A DNA stretch of 64,000 nt from Serratia surfactantfaciens (GCF_001642805.2 NZ_CP016948.1:4092001-4156000); one strand, 5' to 3'; shown: positions 40,202-50,021, counted from the stretch's first letter. Translations and numbers: made by a program. The notes: generated by a model not told the origin, from the sequence alone.

Positions 40202-40688
40202 CGGCTCGCTCCTCGGAGGCATCCTGCAGCACCAACCGCACCGTCATGCCCTGCGGCGGGGTCTCCACGCGCAGTTGTACAAGGCGTAAATTGGCCGGTA
40301 GCGCCTCCAGCAACGTCAGTAAACCAGCGTAGTCAATGCGCAAGCTCAGCGTTTGCCGCAGCGGTTTTTCCTGCTGCTGCCAGCGCAGCAAGGCGCCCCC
40401 TGCCCGTTGCAGCGCGCTCGCCAGATCGCCGGTTGGGAGTGGAGGAACTGGCGCAGCGGGGATAACGGCCTGCGGCGCCTCGTCCAGCTGGCTCCGCACC
40501 ATGGCGATCTGTTGCAGCAAGCGTTGTTGCCGCTCCGTCGCGTTTGCCTGCTGGCGCCATTCGTCTTGCAGCATCCAGCCGCCGCCCAGCAGCGCCAACG
40601 TGCCGATGCCCAGCCATTGCGCGGCCAGCAACTGCCAACCCGACAGGCCCAGCCAGAAGCGCAGCCCGGATGACAAACGGTTATCCAT
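40188..40688 (-). CDS. hofO: HofO, pilus-assembly (PilO-like) protein
   Basis: 166 residues, one membrane helix near the N-terminus (LLAAQWLGIGTLALLGGGWML, about residues 21-42), a coiled-coil region with ATERQQRLLQQIAMVRSQL and a small C-terminal domain (LSLRIDYAGLLTLLEALPANLRLVQLRVE). Typical PilO arrangement. Named by position and fold features. ATG 40688 preferred to the GTG one codon earlier. Confidence 0.75.
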   Translation of the reverse strand: MDNRLSSGLRFWLGLSGWQLLAAQWLGIGTLALLGGGWMLQDEWRQQANATERQQRLLQQIAMVRSQLDEAPQAVIPAAPVPPLPTGDLASALQRAGGALLRWQQQEKPLRQTLSLRIDYAGLLTLLEALPANLRLVQLRVETPPQGMTVRLVLQDASEERADEHE

Positions 40689-41220
40689 CACGCCCCCATG
40701 GCGCCGCCAGATGAAAGGAGAACAGCCCGTCTTCGCGCTGCACCACCTCCGCCAAACGCAGCCGCGGCAGCGCGGGCATCTCCGCCAATCGCCGTTCGAA
40801 CTGCGAGATGGCCGCAGGAGAACCGCTCAGCCCATGCAGCCGCAGGCCGTTCGCCGCATCGCTGTCCAACGTCGTGAGCCACAGCGCAGGGGGAACGCAG
40901 GAGGACAAATGTTGCAGCAGCTGTAAATAACGCCGGTTATGTTGGGCATTGTTCGCCTGCCGTTCGGCGAGGGCGCGGTGCCGCGCCTGCTGAGCCTGCT
41001 CTTGTTGCTGTTGACGGGCGAGCAGCGTCAATGCCGCCAGCTCTTCATCCAACGTCGCCAGCCGCTCTTGCCGCTGCGCCTGTTGATGGCGCTGCTGGCC
41101 AGCGACGAGGAATCCCGCCAACAACAGCACCGTAACCTGCAACAGCAACACGCACAGCCAGAAATAGCCGCGCCGTCGGTCACGGCGTTGCCGCCAGGGC
41201 AGAAAGTTGACCTGATACAT
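40681..41220 (-). CDS. hofN: HofN, pilus-assembly (PilN-like) protein
   Basis: 179 residues. N-terminal MYQVNFLPWRQRRDRRR is the conserved PilN tail that binds PilM, followed by a membrane helix (about residues 20-42) and a glutamine-rich coiled coil. Shares one base with the hofM stop (TGATG). Confidence 0.82.
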   Translation of the reverse strand: MYQVNFLPWRQRRDRRRGYFWLCVLLLQVTVLLLAGFLVAGQQRHQQAQRQERLATLDEELAALTLLARQQQQEQAQQARHRALAERQANNAQHNRRYLQLLQHLSSCVPPALWLTTLDSDAANGLRLHGLSGSPAAISQFERRLAEMPALPRLRLAEVVQREDGLFSFHLAAPWGRDG

Positions 41221-42053
41221 CAGCGGTCCTCCTCGCGCAGCGCCAGACCGCCGGCCAACGCGAACGCCGGGGGATGCGTAGGCAACGGCGGACGCAGCTG
41301 CGTGAAGGCGCTAAGCGGTGACCAGGAAAGACAGCCGGCGGGCAGAGATCCCGCCAGCACGCCGCCGGCATAGATCGGCCGATCGTCGCCTGGCGGCGAC
41401 TGGGATTGCAGCGCCCGCAACGCCTGCGCGCCATCGTCGCCCGGCGCCAGGCCAAAGGCGAACGCGCCGTCGGCCGGCGCCACCCACAGCCATTCTCGTT
41501 CGAGACGGTGCATCAGCCCCGCAGCGATCGGCACGCCCGCCGCCGTCGCCATCATTCGCAGCGCGCAGGGCGTGATATCGACCGCTTGCGGATGCAGACC
41601 AGCCTGGCGCAGACAATGCAGCCACTGCTGCAGCTCCTGTCGCCGCGCGGCGGTCAACAACAACGCCGCCTCATCCGCCGGCGCGGCGCGATAATCGAGC
41701 GCCAGCGTCTGGCCATCGAGCGGAAACTGTTTTAAACCGTGGCCGCAGATATAGTCGCTGCGCTCCGGCTCGCGCAGTCGCGCGTCCGGCTGCGCCATGC
41801 GCTGCTGCAACACTCGCTGCGCCGGCAGGGCAATGCGTAAGGAAATATGTCGCGGCAGTTGAACGCGCCATTGCCGCAGCGCACGGGTAAGGAATTCTGA
41901 AGGTGCCAGGCAGCCGTCGCGTAAAACCGCCTGCGGCAGCGCCTGTTGCCACCAGTGACGCAACTGCCAGCCATTGCGGCGACGCTGAACCGCCATCGCC
42001 CGCACGCAGTCGATTTGTATATCCAGCCCCACCTGCCATGCTTGAGGGAACAT
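41220..42053 (-). CDS. hofM: HofM, pilus-assembly (PilM-like) ATPase-fold protein
   Basis: 277 residues. PilM/FtsA-like cytoplasmic protein (WQVGLDIQIDCVRAMAVQRRRNGWQLRHWWQQAL at the start; RQAGLHPQAVDITPCALRMM midway). It lacks several canonical nucleotide motifs, as does E. coli HofM. First gene of hofMNOPQ, needed in E. coli for use of DNA as a nutrient. GGAGG is 10 bases before ATG 42053. Divergent from mrcA. Confidence 0.82.
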   Translation of the reverse strand: MFPQAWQVGLDIQIDCVRAMAVQRRRNGWQLRHWWQQALPQAVLRDGCLAPSEFLTRALRQWRVQLPRHISLRIALPAQRVLQQRMAQPDARLREPERSDYICGHGLKQFPLDGQTLALDYRAAPADEAALLLTAARRQELQQWLHCLRQAGLHPQAVDITPCALRMMATAAGVPIAAGLMHRLEREWLWVAPADGAFAFGLAPGDDGAQALRALQSQSPPGDDRPIYAGGVLAGSLPAGCLSWSPLSAFTQLRPPLPTHPPAFALAGGLALREEDR

Positions 42054-42174
42054 GTTTCGCAAGCCTCCATAACATCAGATGATAAAAGAACATATCCATG
42101 TCGCAGGCTTGCCTTTATACTACCGCGCGGTTGTTTATAAACTGCCCAAATGACTAAGAAATGGGAAATCTCAG

Positions 42175-44733
42175 GTGAAGTTCGTAAAGTATTTACTAAT
42201 CCTTGCAGTATGTTGCATCGTGCTGGGAGCAGCCTCGATTTTCGGCTTGTACAAATATGTCGAGCCGCAGCTGCCCGACGTTGCAACGCTGAAAGACGTG
42301 CGGCTGCAGATACCGATGCAGGTCTACAGCGCCGATGGCGAACTGATCGCCCAGTACGGCGAGAAGCGCCGCATTCCGCTGAAACTGGATCAAATTCCGC
42401 CGGTAATGGTGCACGCGTTTATCGCCACCGAAGACAGCCGCTTCTATGATCACCACGGCGTGGATCCGGTCGGTATCTTCCGTGCCGCCTCCATCGCGTT
42501 GGTCTCCGGCCACGCTTCACAGGGGGCCAGTACCATTACCCAACAGCTGGCGCGTAACTTCTTCTTAAGCCCGGAACGCACCCTGATGCGTAAAATCAAG
42601 GAAGCCTTCCTGGCGGTGCGCATCGAGCAGATGCTCACCAAGGATGAAATCCTTGAGCTGTATCTGAACAAGATCTATCTGGGTTACCGCGCCTACGGCG
42701 TGGGCGCCGCCGCGCAGGTCTATTTCGGCAAAGACGTCAGCCAGCTCACCCTGAGCGAAATGGCGACCATCGCCGGTCTGCCGAAAGCGCCGTCCACCTT
42801 TAACCCGCTCTATTCGCACGATCGCGCCGTTGCCCGTCGCAATGTGGTGCTGTCGCGCATGCTGGACGAGCATTACATCACGCAGGCGCAGTACGATCAG
42901 GCTCGTAGCGAAGATTTGGTCGCCAACTACCATGCGCCGGAAATCAGCTTCTCCGCACCTTATCTCTCCGAGATGGTGCGCCAGGAGATGATCAAGCGCT
43001 ACGGTGAAAACGCCTATACCGACGGCTACAAGGTTTACACCACCGTCACCAAGCGGCTGCAGCTGGCGGCGCAGGAGTCGGTGCGCAACAACGTGCTGGC
43101 CTATGACATGCGCCACGGCTATCGCGGCCCGTCCAACGTGCTGTGGAAAGTCGGCGAAGCGGCCTGGGATCGCAAACAGATTATCGATTCGCTGAAAAAC
43201 CTGCCGAACTACGGCCCGCTGGCGCCGGCGGTGATCACCGCCGCCAACCCGCAGGAAGCGACGGCGATGCTGGCCGACGGCAGCAGCATTGCCTTGCCGA
43301 TGGCCACCATGCGCTGGGCGCGGCCATACCGTTCAGACACGCAGCAGGGCCCAACGCCGAAACGCGTCACCGACGTCGTGCAGGCCGGCCAGCAAGTGTG
43401 GGTGCGTAAAGTGAACGAAGCCTGGTGGCTGTCGCAGGTGCCGGACGTCAACTCGGCGCTGGTCTCCATCAACCCGAACGACGGCGCGGTAAAAGCGCTG
43501 GTCGGCGGCTTCGACTTCAACCAGAGCAAGTTCAACCGCGTCACGCAGGCCCTGCGTCAGGTCGGCTCGAACATCAAACCGTTCCTGTACACCGCCGCGA
43601 TGGATAAAGGCCTGACGCTGGCCACCATCCTGAACGATTTGCCGATCACCCGTTGGGATGCCGGCGCCGGCACCGACTGGCGGCCGAAAAACTCGCCGCC
43701 GACCTACGACGGCCCGATCCGCCTGCGTCAGGGGCTGGGGCAATCGAAGAACGTGGTGATGGTGCGCGCGATGCGCGCGATGGGCGTCGACTACGCGGCG
43801 GAATATCTGCAGCGCTTCGGCTTCCCGGCGCAGAACATCGTGCATACCGAATCGCTGGCGCTGGGTTCCGCCTCCTTCACGCCGATGCAGTTGGTGCGCG
43901 GCTATGCGGTGCTGGCGAACGGCGGTTACCTGGTCGACCCGTACTTCATCACCAAGATCGAAGACGATAACGGCAATACGGTGTTCGAAGCCAAGCCGAA
44001 AGTGGTGTGCAGCAGCTGTAATCTGCCGGTTATCTACGGTGACACTCGCCGCTCGGCGGTACTGTCCGATGACAACATCGAAAACGTCGCCACTTCGCAG
44101 GAAGGCAACAACAGCACAGTGCCGATGCCGCAGCTGGAGCAGGTCACCCCGGCTCAGGTACAGCAGGACGGCGACCAACAGTATGCGCCGCACGTGATCA
44201 GCACACAGCTGGCGTTCCTGATCCACGATGCGCTGAACAGCAACATCTTCGGTGAACCGGGTTGGATGGGCACCGCCTGGCGCGCCGGGCGCGATCTGAA
44301 ACGTCATGATATCGGCGGCAAAACCGGCACCACCAACAGCTCCAAAGACGCCTGGTTCTCCGGTTATGGTCCGGATACCGTGACGTCGGTGTGGATCGGC
44401 TTCGACGATCACCGCCGCGACCTGGGCCGTTCGACGGTGTCCGGCGCCATCCCGGATCAGATTTCCGGCGGTGAAGGCGGGGCCAAGAGCGCCCAACCGG
44501 CATGGGACGACTTCATGAAGACCGCGCTGGAAGGCATCCCGGAGCAGAAAGTCACGCCGCCGCCGGGCATCATCAGCGTCACCATCGACAAGAGCAGCGG
44601 CAAGCTCTCCGGCGGTGGCGGCGGCAGCCGTTCCGAGTACTTCATCGAAGGAACGCAGCCGACGGACTACCCATCGCGCGATACCGGCACCACGTTGACC
44701 GATCCGGGCGGCGAAAGCCACGAGCTGTTCTGA
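42175..44733 (+). CDS. mrcA: penicillin-binding protein 1A
   Basis: 852-residue bifunctional peptidoglycan synthase with a GTG start, as in E. coli. Short cytoplasmic tail and membrane helix (about residues 5-25), glycosyltransferase domain (catalytic glutamate in ATEDSRFYDHHGVD, about 86), then transpeptidase with SxxK (GSNIKPFLYTA, about 465), SxN (GQSKNVVM) and KTG (GGKTGTTN, about 717). The C-terminal end is rich in glycine and serine. Followed by a strong terminator. Confidence 0.97.
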   Translation: MKFVKYLLILAVCCIVLGAASIFGLYKYVEPQLPDVATLKDVRLQIPMQVYSADGELIAQYGEKRRIPLKLDQIPPVMVHAFIATEDSRFYDHHGVDPVGIFRAASIALVSGHASQGASTITQQLARNFFLSPERTLMRKIKEAFLAVRIEQMLTKDEILELYLNKIYLGYRAYGVGAAAQVYFGKDVSQLTLSEMATIAGLPKAPSTFNPLYSHDRAVARRNVVLSRMLDEHYITQAQYDQARSEDLVANYHAPEISFSAPYLSEMVRQEMIKRYGENAYTDGYKVYTTVTKRLQLAAQESVRNNVLAYDMRHGYRGPSNVLWKVGEAAWDRKQIIDSLKNLPNYGPLAPAVITAANPQEATAMLADGSSIALPMATMRWARPYRSDTQQGPTPKRVTDVVQAGQQVWVRKVNEAWWLSQVPDVNSALVSINPNDGAVKALVGGFDFNQSKFNRVTQALRQVGSNIKPFLYTAAMDKGLTLATILNDLPITRWDAGAGTDWRPKNSPPTYDGPIRLRQGLGQSKNVVMVRAMRAMGVDYAAEYLQRFGFPAQNIVHTESLALGSASFTPMQLVRGYAVLANGGYLVDPYFITKIEDDNGNTVFEAKPKVVCSSCNLPVIYGDTRRSAVLSDDNIENVATSQEGNNSTVPMPQLEQVTPAQVQQDGDQQYAPHVISTQLAFLIHDALNSNIFGEPGWMGTAWRAGRDLKRHDIGGKTGTTNSSKDAWFSGYGPDTVTSVWIGFDDHRRDLGRSTVSGAIPDQISGGEGGAKSAQPAWDDFMKTALEGIPEQKVTPPPGIISVTIDKSSGKLSGGGGGSRSEYFIEGTQPTDYPSRDTGTTLTDPGGESHELF

Positions 44734-44736
44734 TCG

Positions 44737-44767
44737 AAAAGGGCCAGAGAAATCTGGCCCTTTTTTT
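44737..44767 (+). terminator. intrinsic terminator of mrcA
   Basis: AAAAGGGCCAGA-GAAA-TCTGGCCCTTTT followed by more T, 3 bases past the stop; the A run also makes it usable for nudE on the other strand. Confidence 0.92.
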
Positions 44768-44784
44768 ATGCGGCGCGCAGCGTC

Positions 44785-45339
44785 TCAGCGCGAAGCGCGC
44801 AGAAATGCCTCGGAGAGGAACAGCGCGCTGACGTTGCGCGCCTCGCGGAAATCCGGTTCTGCCAGCAGCGCCATCATGTTGGCGATCGGCCAGCGCACCT
44901 GCGGCAGCGGCTCCGGCTCGTCCCCTTCCAGGCTCTGCGGATAGAGATCGTGCGCCAGCACGATATTCATTTTGCTGGAAAAGTAGGATGGCGCCATCGT
45001 CAGCTTGCTGAGGAAGTCAAAGCGCTTCGCCCCGTATCCCACCTCTTCCATCAGCTCGCGGTTGGCCGCCTCCAGCACCCCTTCACCGGGATCGATCAAC
45101 CCTTTCGGGAAACCCAGCTCATAGGATTCAGTGCCCACCGCATACTCGCGGATCAGCAGCAGGTCATCGCCAATCACCGGCACGATCATTACCGCTTCGC
45201 GATCCGAAGGCCGCATACGCTCATACACCCGCCGAACACCGTTGCTGAATTCCAAATCGACCGACTCGACGTTAAACAAACGCGAACGCGCGACCGTTTC
45301 CACTTTCAGAATTTTAGGTTTTTGCAGGTGTTTATCCAT
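44785..45339 (-). CDS. nudE: ADP compounds hydrolase NudE (Nudix)
   Basis: 184 residues. Nudix box GLIDPGEGVLEAANRELMEEVGY (about residues 82-104) with all conserved acidic residues. Hydrolyses ADP-ribose, NADH and Ap3A-type compounds. Start MDKHLQKPKI as in E. coli; a 74-residue upstream extension in the same frame has no family support. Confidence 0.94.
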   Translation of the reverse strand: MDKHLQKPKILKVETVARSRLFNVESVDLEFSNGVRRVYERMRPSDREAVMIVPVIGDDLLLIREYAVGTESYELGFPKGLIDPGEGVLEAANRELMEEVGYGAKRFDFLSKLTMAPSYFSSKMNIVLAHDLYPQSLEGDEPEPLPQVRWPIANMMALLAEPDFREARNVSALFLSEAFLRASR

Positions 45340-45785
45340 GATTGCCTCAAAGAGGTTACCCAGGCGCAGACGGGGGCAACCGAAATAATGATTGGCGTAG
45401 CGCACGGCTCGTTGGCGCTCAAACGCTGACCAAATTCGATCTTGATCACATTGTGCGTTAAGGGCAAGCTTCGCCGCAACGAGCATGAACAGTAATTTAC
45501 TTTCTTTTAACAAGCGTAGCCAGCGGCGGGCGATTTTCCGTACTGATTCAGCAAACAGCACGCATGAAAATAGGATAATACCGATATCGACGGCACAGGC
45601 CGGCTGCTAGTATCACGCAGGCAAGAATCAGTGATAAAATGGCCTTGCGTCATGAAGGAATGAGATCCAGAGCGAGAATCTGTTTGTTCCCTCATTAGTT
45701 CTGGGTGCCTCCTGGCGGTTTACTCCGTATAATATTCAGCTTTTCATCAGGTTGGCGAAATTCACGGGTGTGAGATGGGGATTGC
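45340..45785. other. nudE-igaA divergent intergenic region with igaA promoter
   Basis: 446 bases without a convincing gene. A perfect -10, TATAAT, at 45728-45733 lies about 52 bases before the igaA start; no good -35 is visible at the usual spacing, so it may need an activator. The nudE promoter must be on the minus strand of the left part; not recognised. A minus-strand open frame continuing upstream of nudE to 45561 looks non-coding. Confidence 0.5.
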
Positions 45786-47921
45786 ATGAGCACAATAGTG
45801 TTGATATTGGCCTTAGTGCTTGTCTGCCTGATCGCCGCCGGCCTGTATCTATGGTTCAAGGCCCGCCACCCGTCGGCGCTGACGCACACGTTGCCGTTTA
45901 TCAAACCCGCCCATCGCAAGCTGACCGACGAAGAGCGTGCCGCAGTCGAGTTCTATCTCAATCAGCAAAACAAGCTGAGCAACAAACTGTTGCCCGGCGG
46001 CAGCGCGATGCAGCCCAACGCAAAACTGGCGCTCACGCCGCAAAGCGATAGCGTATATCCCGTGACGCACGCCATCACCCGCTACGGCCTGGCCAGCGAC
46101 GATCCCAATAAATGGCGCTACTATCTCGACGCCGAAGAGGTGCACCTGCCGCCGTTTTGGGAACCCTATATCACCGCCGACAACCATGTGGAAGTGATCA
46201 GGACCCAGACGTTGCCGCTGGTGATTTCGCTCAACGGACACTCGCTGAAAGATCATATCCACGATCGGCCGCAGCCGCCGGTAGTGACCGCCGCACCGAC
46301 TAAAAACGCCTCTATCCGCAAGGAGGAGAGCGAACATGTCGAGCTGGTGAACATTCGCAAAGAAACGCCGGAAGAGCATGCGCTGAATCGGCCGAACGGC
46401 ATCCGTGAAGCCGTCATCATCTCCGCCGCGCTGTTGTTGCTGTTCTTTAGCCTGATCAGCCCGGTGCTGGTGATCCCTTGGATGATCTTCGTGGCGGTGC
46501 TGATGATCGCCTGGGGCTGCTGGAACCTGTTCCGCCGCCCGGCGCCACGCGAACTGAAAGAGATCCACTGCCTGCGCGGCACGCCAAAGCGCTGGGGCCT
46601 GTTCGGTGAATCCGGCCAAGGGCAGATCAGCAATATTTCGCTCGGCATTATCGATCTTATCTATCCGCAGCATTGGCAGCCTTACCTGACGCAGGACCTG
46701 GGCAAAACCACCGATGTGGATGTCTACCTCAATCGGCAGGTGGTGCGCCAGGGGCGCTTCCTCTCGCTGCATGACGAAGTGAAGAATTTCCCGCTTCAGC
46801 AGTGGGGGCGCAATGCGGTGCTGGTCGCCAGTTCGGCGCTGGTGCTGCTGCTGCTGCTGGTCTATATCCCGCTCAACCTGCCATTGACCCTCAGCATGGC
46901 CTGGCTGCAAGGCGCGCAAAAAGTGGAAGTGACCAGCGTGCAAGCGCTGGAAGCCACGCCGCTGCGCATCGGCGATACGCTGAAGGTGCGCGGCAGCGGC
47001 ATGTGCTATGTGCCGCCGCCGGCCAACGGTGGCGGCGCCGTCAACTTTGCGCCGTTCGACTGCTCCGGCATCTACTGGAACAACGCCGCTCCACTGCCGC
47101 CGCCGGAATCGGAAGTCATCGACAAAGCGACGGCCCTGTTGGCCACGGTCAACAGCCAGCTGCATCCAAGCGGCGCCGATCAGAAGGTCAACCCGCAACT
47201 GGCCAGCGCCATCGAGAAATCCGGCATGATCCTGTTGGACGACTTCTCCGATATCGTGCTGAAAACGCAGGATCTGTGCCAGGCTGAAAGCGACTGCGTG
47301 CGGCTGAAAAACGCGCTGGTCAATCTGGGTAACGCCAAAAACTGGAACGGCCTGGTGAAACGCGCCAAGTCTGGTGCGCTGCAGGGCGTCAACGTCCTGC
47401 TGCGCCCGGTAAGCGCCGAATCGCTGGACAGTTTGACCAAGGTGGCCACGTCATCGTTCATCTTCAATGAAACGCGGCTGGCCGCCGCGGCGCTCAACAG
47501 CCCGCCGCCGGGCGGTTTCCTGATCAGCAGCGACGAAGGCCGTCAGTTGGTCAGTCACCCGCAGCCGCAGACGCCGCAGAGCGAATACAACGCCCTCGAC
47601 CAGTGGAACGAGCTGCAACGCCTTTCCAATCTGCTGCTGCACACCCCGTTCCAGGCGCAGGGCGTTATCACCAGCCTCAGCGTTGATGCCAACGGCACTC
47701 GCCACGTGGCGCTGCACAGCGAACCGGACATGATCACCCTGTGGCGCTACCTCGGCACCAGCCTGCTGTTGCTGGCGGTGGTCGTCAGCCTGGGTTATAA
47801 CGCTTGGCGGCTGGTGCAGCGCCGGCGCATCAACCAGCACCGCGTCGCCGATATTCAGCGCTACTACGACAGCTGCTTCAACCCGCAGCTCAATCCGATG
47901 TCGATGCGGCCGATGGCCTGA
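45786..47921 (+). CDS. igaA: IgaA (YrfF), membrane inhibitor of the Rcs phosphorelay
   Basis: 711 residues, the E. coli/Salmonella length. An N-terminal membrane helix, a cytoplasmic part, two helices near residues 213-250, another near 340-360, a periplasmic domain and a final helix near 655-680. The periplasmic cysteines C407, C426, C498 and C504 correspond closely to the two disulfide pairs reported in Salmonella IgaA. It restrains RcsD/Rcs signalling and is usually essential when Rcs is intact. Confidence 0.94.
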   Translation: MSTIVLILALVLVCLIAAGLYLWFKARHPSALTHTLPFIKPAHRKLTDEERAAVEFYLNQQNKLSNKLLPGGSAMQPNAKLALTPQSDSVYPVTHAITRYGLASDDPNKWRYYLDAEEVHLPPFWEPYITADNHVEVIRTQTLPLVISLNGHSLKDHIHDRPQPPVVTAAPTKNASIRKEESEHVELVNIRKETPEEHALNRPNGIREAVIISAALLLLFFSLISPVLVIPWMIFVAVLMIAWGCWNLFRRPAPRELKEIHCLRGTPKRWGLFGESGQGQISNISLGIIDLIYPQHWQPYLTQDLGKTTDVDVYLNRQVVRQGRFLSLHDEVKNFPLQQWGRNAVLVASSALVLLLLLVYIPLNLPLTLSMAWLQGAQKVEVTSVQALEATPLRIGDTLKVRGSGMCYVPPPANGGGAVNFAPFDCSGIYWNNAAPLPPPESEVIDKATALLATVNSQLHPSGADQKVNPQLASAIEKSGMILLDDFSDIVLKTQDLCQAESDCVRLKNALVNLGNAKNWNGLVKRAKSGALQGVNVLLRPVSAESLDSLTKVATSSFIFNETRLAAAALNSPPPGGFLISSDEGRQLVSHPQPQTPQSEYNALDQWNELQRLSNLLLHTPFQAQGVITSLSVDANGTRHVALHSEPDMITLWRYLGTSLLLLAVVVSLGYNAWRLVQRRRINQHRVADIQRYYDSCFNPQLNPMSMRPMA

Positions 47922-47985
47922 ACCTGACGCCGGGGCCTCCGCCCTGTCATCTGCTTATGCTACGCTAACGCTATTATTCTCATCT

Positions 47986-48006
47986 GCGGACCGTCCGTCG
48001 GTCCGC
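47986..48006 (+). other. hairpin in the yrfG leader
   Basis: GCGGACC-GTCCGTC-GGTCCGC: a perfect 7-base-pair stem ending just before the yrfG ribosome site (GGAG). A TATTAT -10-like element lies at about 47972, so the stem would be at the very 5' end of the transcript and could stabilise it. Confidence 0.5.
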
Positions 48007-48019
48007 CCGTGGAGTTTTT

Positions 48020-48700
48020 ATGGTCCCTGAGTTTGACTGGCCGCAGATCGATACCGTGCTGCTGGATATGGACGGCACCTTGCTGGATCTGGAGTTCGAC
48101 AGCCACTTTTGGCTCAGCCTGGTGCCGCAGGCGCTGAGCGAGAGGCGCGCCATTCCGTTCGACGAAGCCCGTGATATCATTCAGCGGGAATATCAGGCGG
48201 TGCAGCACACTATGAACTGGTACTGCTTCGATTATTGGAGCGAGCGGTTGGATCTGGACATCTACCGCATGACCAGCGAAGTAGGCAGCCGCGCCCGGCT
48301 GCGCGAAGACACCGAGCCGTTTTTACGGGCGCTGCGCGACGCCGGCCTGCAAACCATTCTGTTGACCAACGCCCATCCGCACAGCCTGGCGGTCAAAATC
48401 GAGCATACCGGTCTCGATCGGCACCTTGATTTATTGTTTTCCACCCACACATTTGGTTATCCGAAAGAAGATCAGCGTCTGTGGCAGGCGGTGCAGCAGC
48501 ACACCGGATTCAATCCGCAGCGCACGCTGTTTGTCGACGACGGCGAGCCGATCCTGGACGCGGCGCGCACTTTCGGCATTCGTTACTGCCTGGGCGTGCA
48601 AAACCCGGACTCCAGCACGGCGGAGAAAAGCTTCCAGCGCCATCCGTCGATGCGCGACTATCGCCTGCTGATACCGGCGCTGGCCAAGGGGGAAGCATGA
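48020..48700 (+). CDS. yrfG: GMP/IMP nucleotidase YrfG (HAD family)
   Basis: 226 residues. HAD motif I LLDMDGTLLDLEFDSHFW (nucleophile about D14), motif II TNAHPHS, motif IV FVDDGEPILDAA. In E. coli YrfG dephosphorylates GMP and IMP. Overlaps hslR by 4 bases (ATGA); together with hslO it forms a transcription unit. Confidence 0.93.
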   Translation: MVPEFDWPQIDTVLLDMDGTLLDLEFDSHFWLSLVPQALSERRAIPFDEARDIIQREYQAVQHTMNWYCFDYWSERLDLDIYRMTSEVGSRARLREDTEPFLRALRDAGLQTILLTNAHPHSLAVKIEHTGLDRHLDLLFSTHTFGYPKEDQRLWQAVQQHTGFNPQRTLFVDDGEPILDAARTFGIRYCLGVQNPDSSTAEKSFQRHPSMRDYRLLIPALAKGEA

Positions 48701-49104
48701 AGGAAAAAGCGACGCGCGACGACGCGGTCCGACTGGATAAGTGGCTGTGGGCCGCACGCTTCTATAAGACCCGCGCACTGGCGCGCGAAATGATCGACGG
48801 CGGCAAGGTGCATTACAACGGCCAGCGCGGCAAGCCGAGCAAGATTGTCGAACTCAACGCCGAGCTCAAGCTGCGGCAGGGCAACGAAGAACGTACGGTG
48901 ATCGTGCTGGCGCTGACCAGCCAACGCCGCGGCGCCAACGAGGCGCAGCAAATGTATCAGGAAACCGAAGCCAGCATCGCCAACCGCGAAAAAATGGCGC
49001 TGGCGCGCAAGATGAACGCGTTGACCATGCCGCATCCGGACCGCCGTCCGGACAAAAAGGAGCGGCGCGACCTGATGAAATTTAAATTTGGTGAGCCGGA
49101 ATAA
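48697..49104 (+). CDS. hslR: heat shock protein 15, ribosome recycling factor HslR
   Basis: 135 residues with an S4 RNA-binding domain (VRLDKWLWAARFYKTRALAREMIDGGKVHYNGQRGKPS) at residues 9-50 and a basic C-terminal tail. It binds 50S subunits carrying a stalled nascent chain and helps release them. ATG overlaps the yrfG stop. Confidence 0.95.
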   Translation: MKEKATRDDAVRLDKWLWAARFYKTRALAREMIDGGKVHYNGQRGKPSKIVELNAELKLRQGNEERTVIVLALTSQRRGANEAQQMYQETEASIANREKMALARKMNALTMPHPDRRPDKKERRDLMKFKFGEPE

Positions 49105-49129
49105 CCCCTCACCGCAATGAGAGAAGATT

Positions 49130-50008
49130 ATGTCCAACCATGACCAATTGCACCGTTACCTGTTTGAAAACTACGCGGTGCGCGGCGAGCTGGTTACCGT
49201 CAGCGAAACCTATCAGCAGATCCTGAATAACCACGACTACCCGGCGCCGGTACAAAAACTGCTGGGCGAGCTGCTGGTCGCCACCAGTCTGTTGACCGCC
49301 ACCCTGAAGTTCGACGGCGACATTACCGTTCAGCTGCAAGGCGACGGCCCGCTGAAGCTGGCGGTGATCAACGGCAACAACCGTCAGGAGATGCGCGGCG
49401 TTGCGCGCACCCAGGCGCCTATCGCCGACGACAGCACCTTGCATCAGATGATCGGCAACGGCGTCATGGTCATCACCATTTCCCCGACGGAAGGCGAGCG
49501 CTATCAGGGCGTGGTCGGCCTGGAAGGCGAAACCCTGGCCGAATGCCTGGAAGCCTACTTCCGTCAGTCTGAGCAGCTGCCAACCCGCCTGTTCATCCGC
49601 ACCGGCGAAGCGGAAGGCAACGCCGCGGCGGCCGGTATGCTGCTGCAGGTGCTGCCAGCGCAGGACGGCAACCTCGATGATTTCGATCACCTGGTGCAAC
49701 TGACCAACACGGTCAAAAGCGAAGAGCTGTTCGGCCTGCCGGCCAACGAGGTGCTGTACCGTCTGTACCACCAGGAAGAAGTCACCCTGTACGAACCGCA
49801 GGACGTGCAGTTCCGTTGCACCTGTTCACGCCAGCGTTGCGCCGACGCGCTGCTGACCCTGCCGACCGACGAAGTGGCGGACATGCTGGAGCAGGACGGC
49901 AATATCGACATGCACTGCGACTATTGCGGCAGCCACTATGTCTTTGACCCGGTTGATGTTGCCGCGTTGTATGCGGGTAACACCGGCGAAAGCGATCAGT
50001 TGCACTAA
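49130..50008 (+). CDS. hslO: redox-regulated chaperone Hsp33
   Basis: 292 residues. The C-terminal zinc/redox switch has the CxC and CxxC cysteines ([15 protein letters not shown], about residue 232; [12 protein letters not shown], about 265). Oxidation frees zinc and activates holdase chaperone activity. 25 bases after hslR. Confidence 0.96.
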   Translation: MSNHDQLHRYLFENYAVRGELVTVSETYQQILNNHDYPAPVQKLLGELLVATSLLTATLKFDGDITVQLQGDGPLKLAVINGNNRQEMRGVARTQAPIADDSTLHQMIGNGVMVITISPTEGERYQGVVGLEGETLAECLEAYFRQSEQLPTRLFIRTGEAEGNAAAAGMLLQVLPAQDGNLDDFDHLVQLTNTVKSEELFGLPANEVLYRLYHQEEVTLYEPQDVQFRCTCSRQRCADALLTLPTDEVADMLEQDGNIDMHCDYCGSHYVFDPVDVAALYAGNTGESDQLH

Positions 50009-50021
50009 GTTATACCCTCCC

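Noticed and set aside
42090..42105. Possible CRP-S (Sxy-dependent) site between hofM and mrcA
   Set aside because: One half-site TGCGA is perfect but the other (TATGT) is poor, and the distance to any plausible hofM start site does not fit a class I or II position.
45340..45561. N-terminal extension of nudE by 74 codons
   Set aside because: The family starts at MDKHLQKPK; the extension has no similarity and would need the start to lie in the igaA-nudE promoter region.
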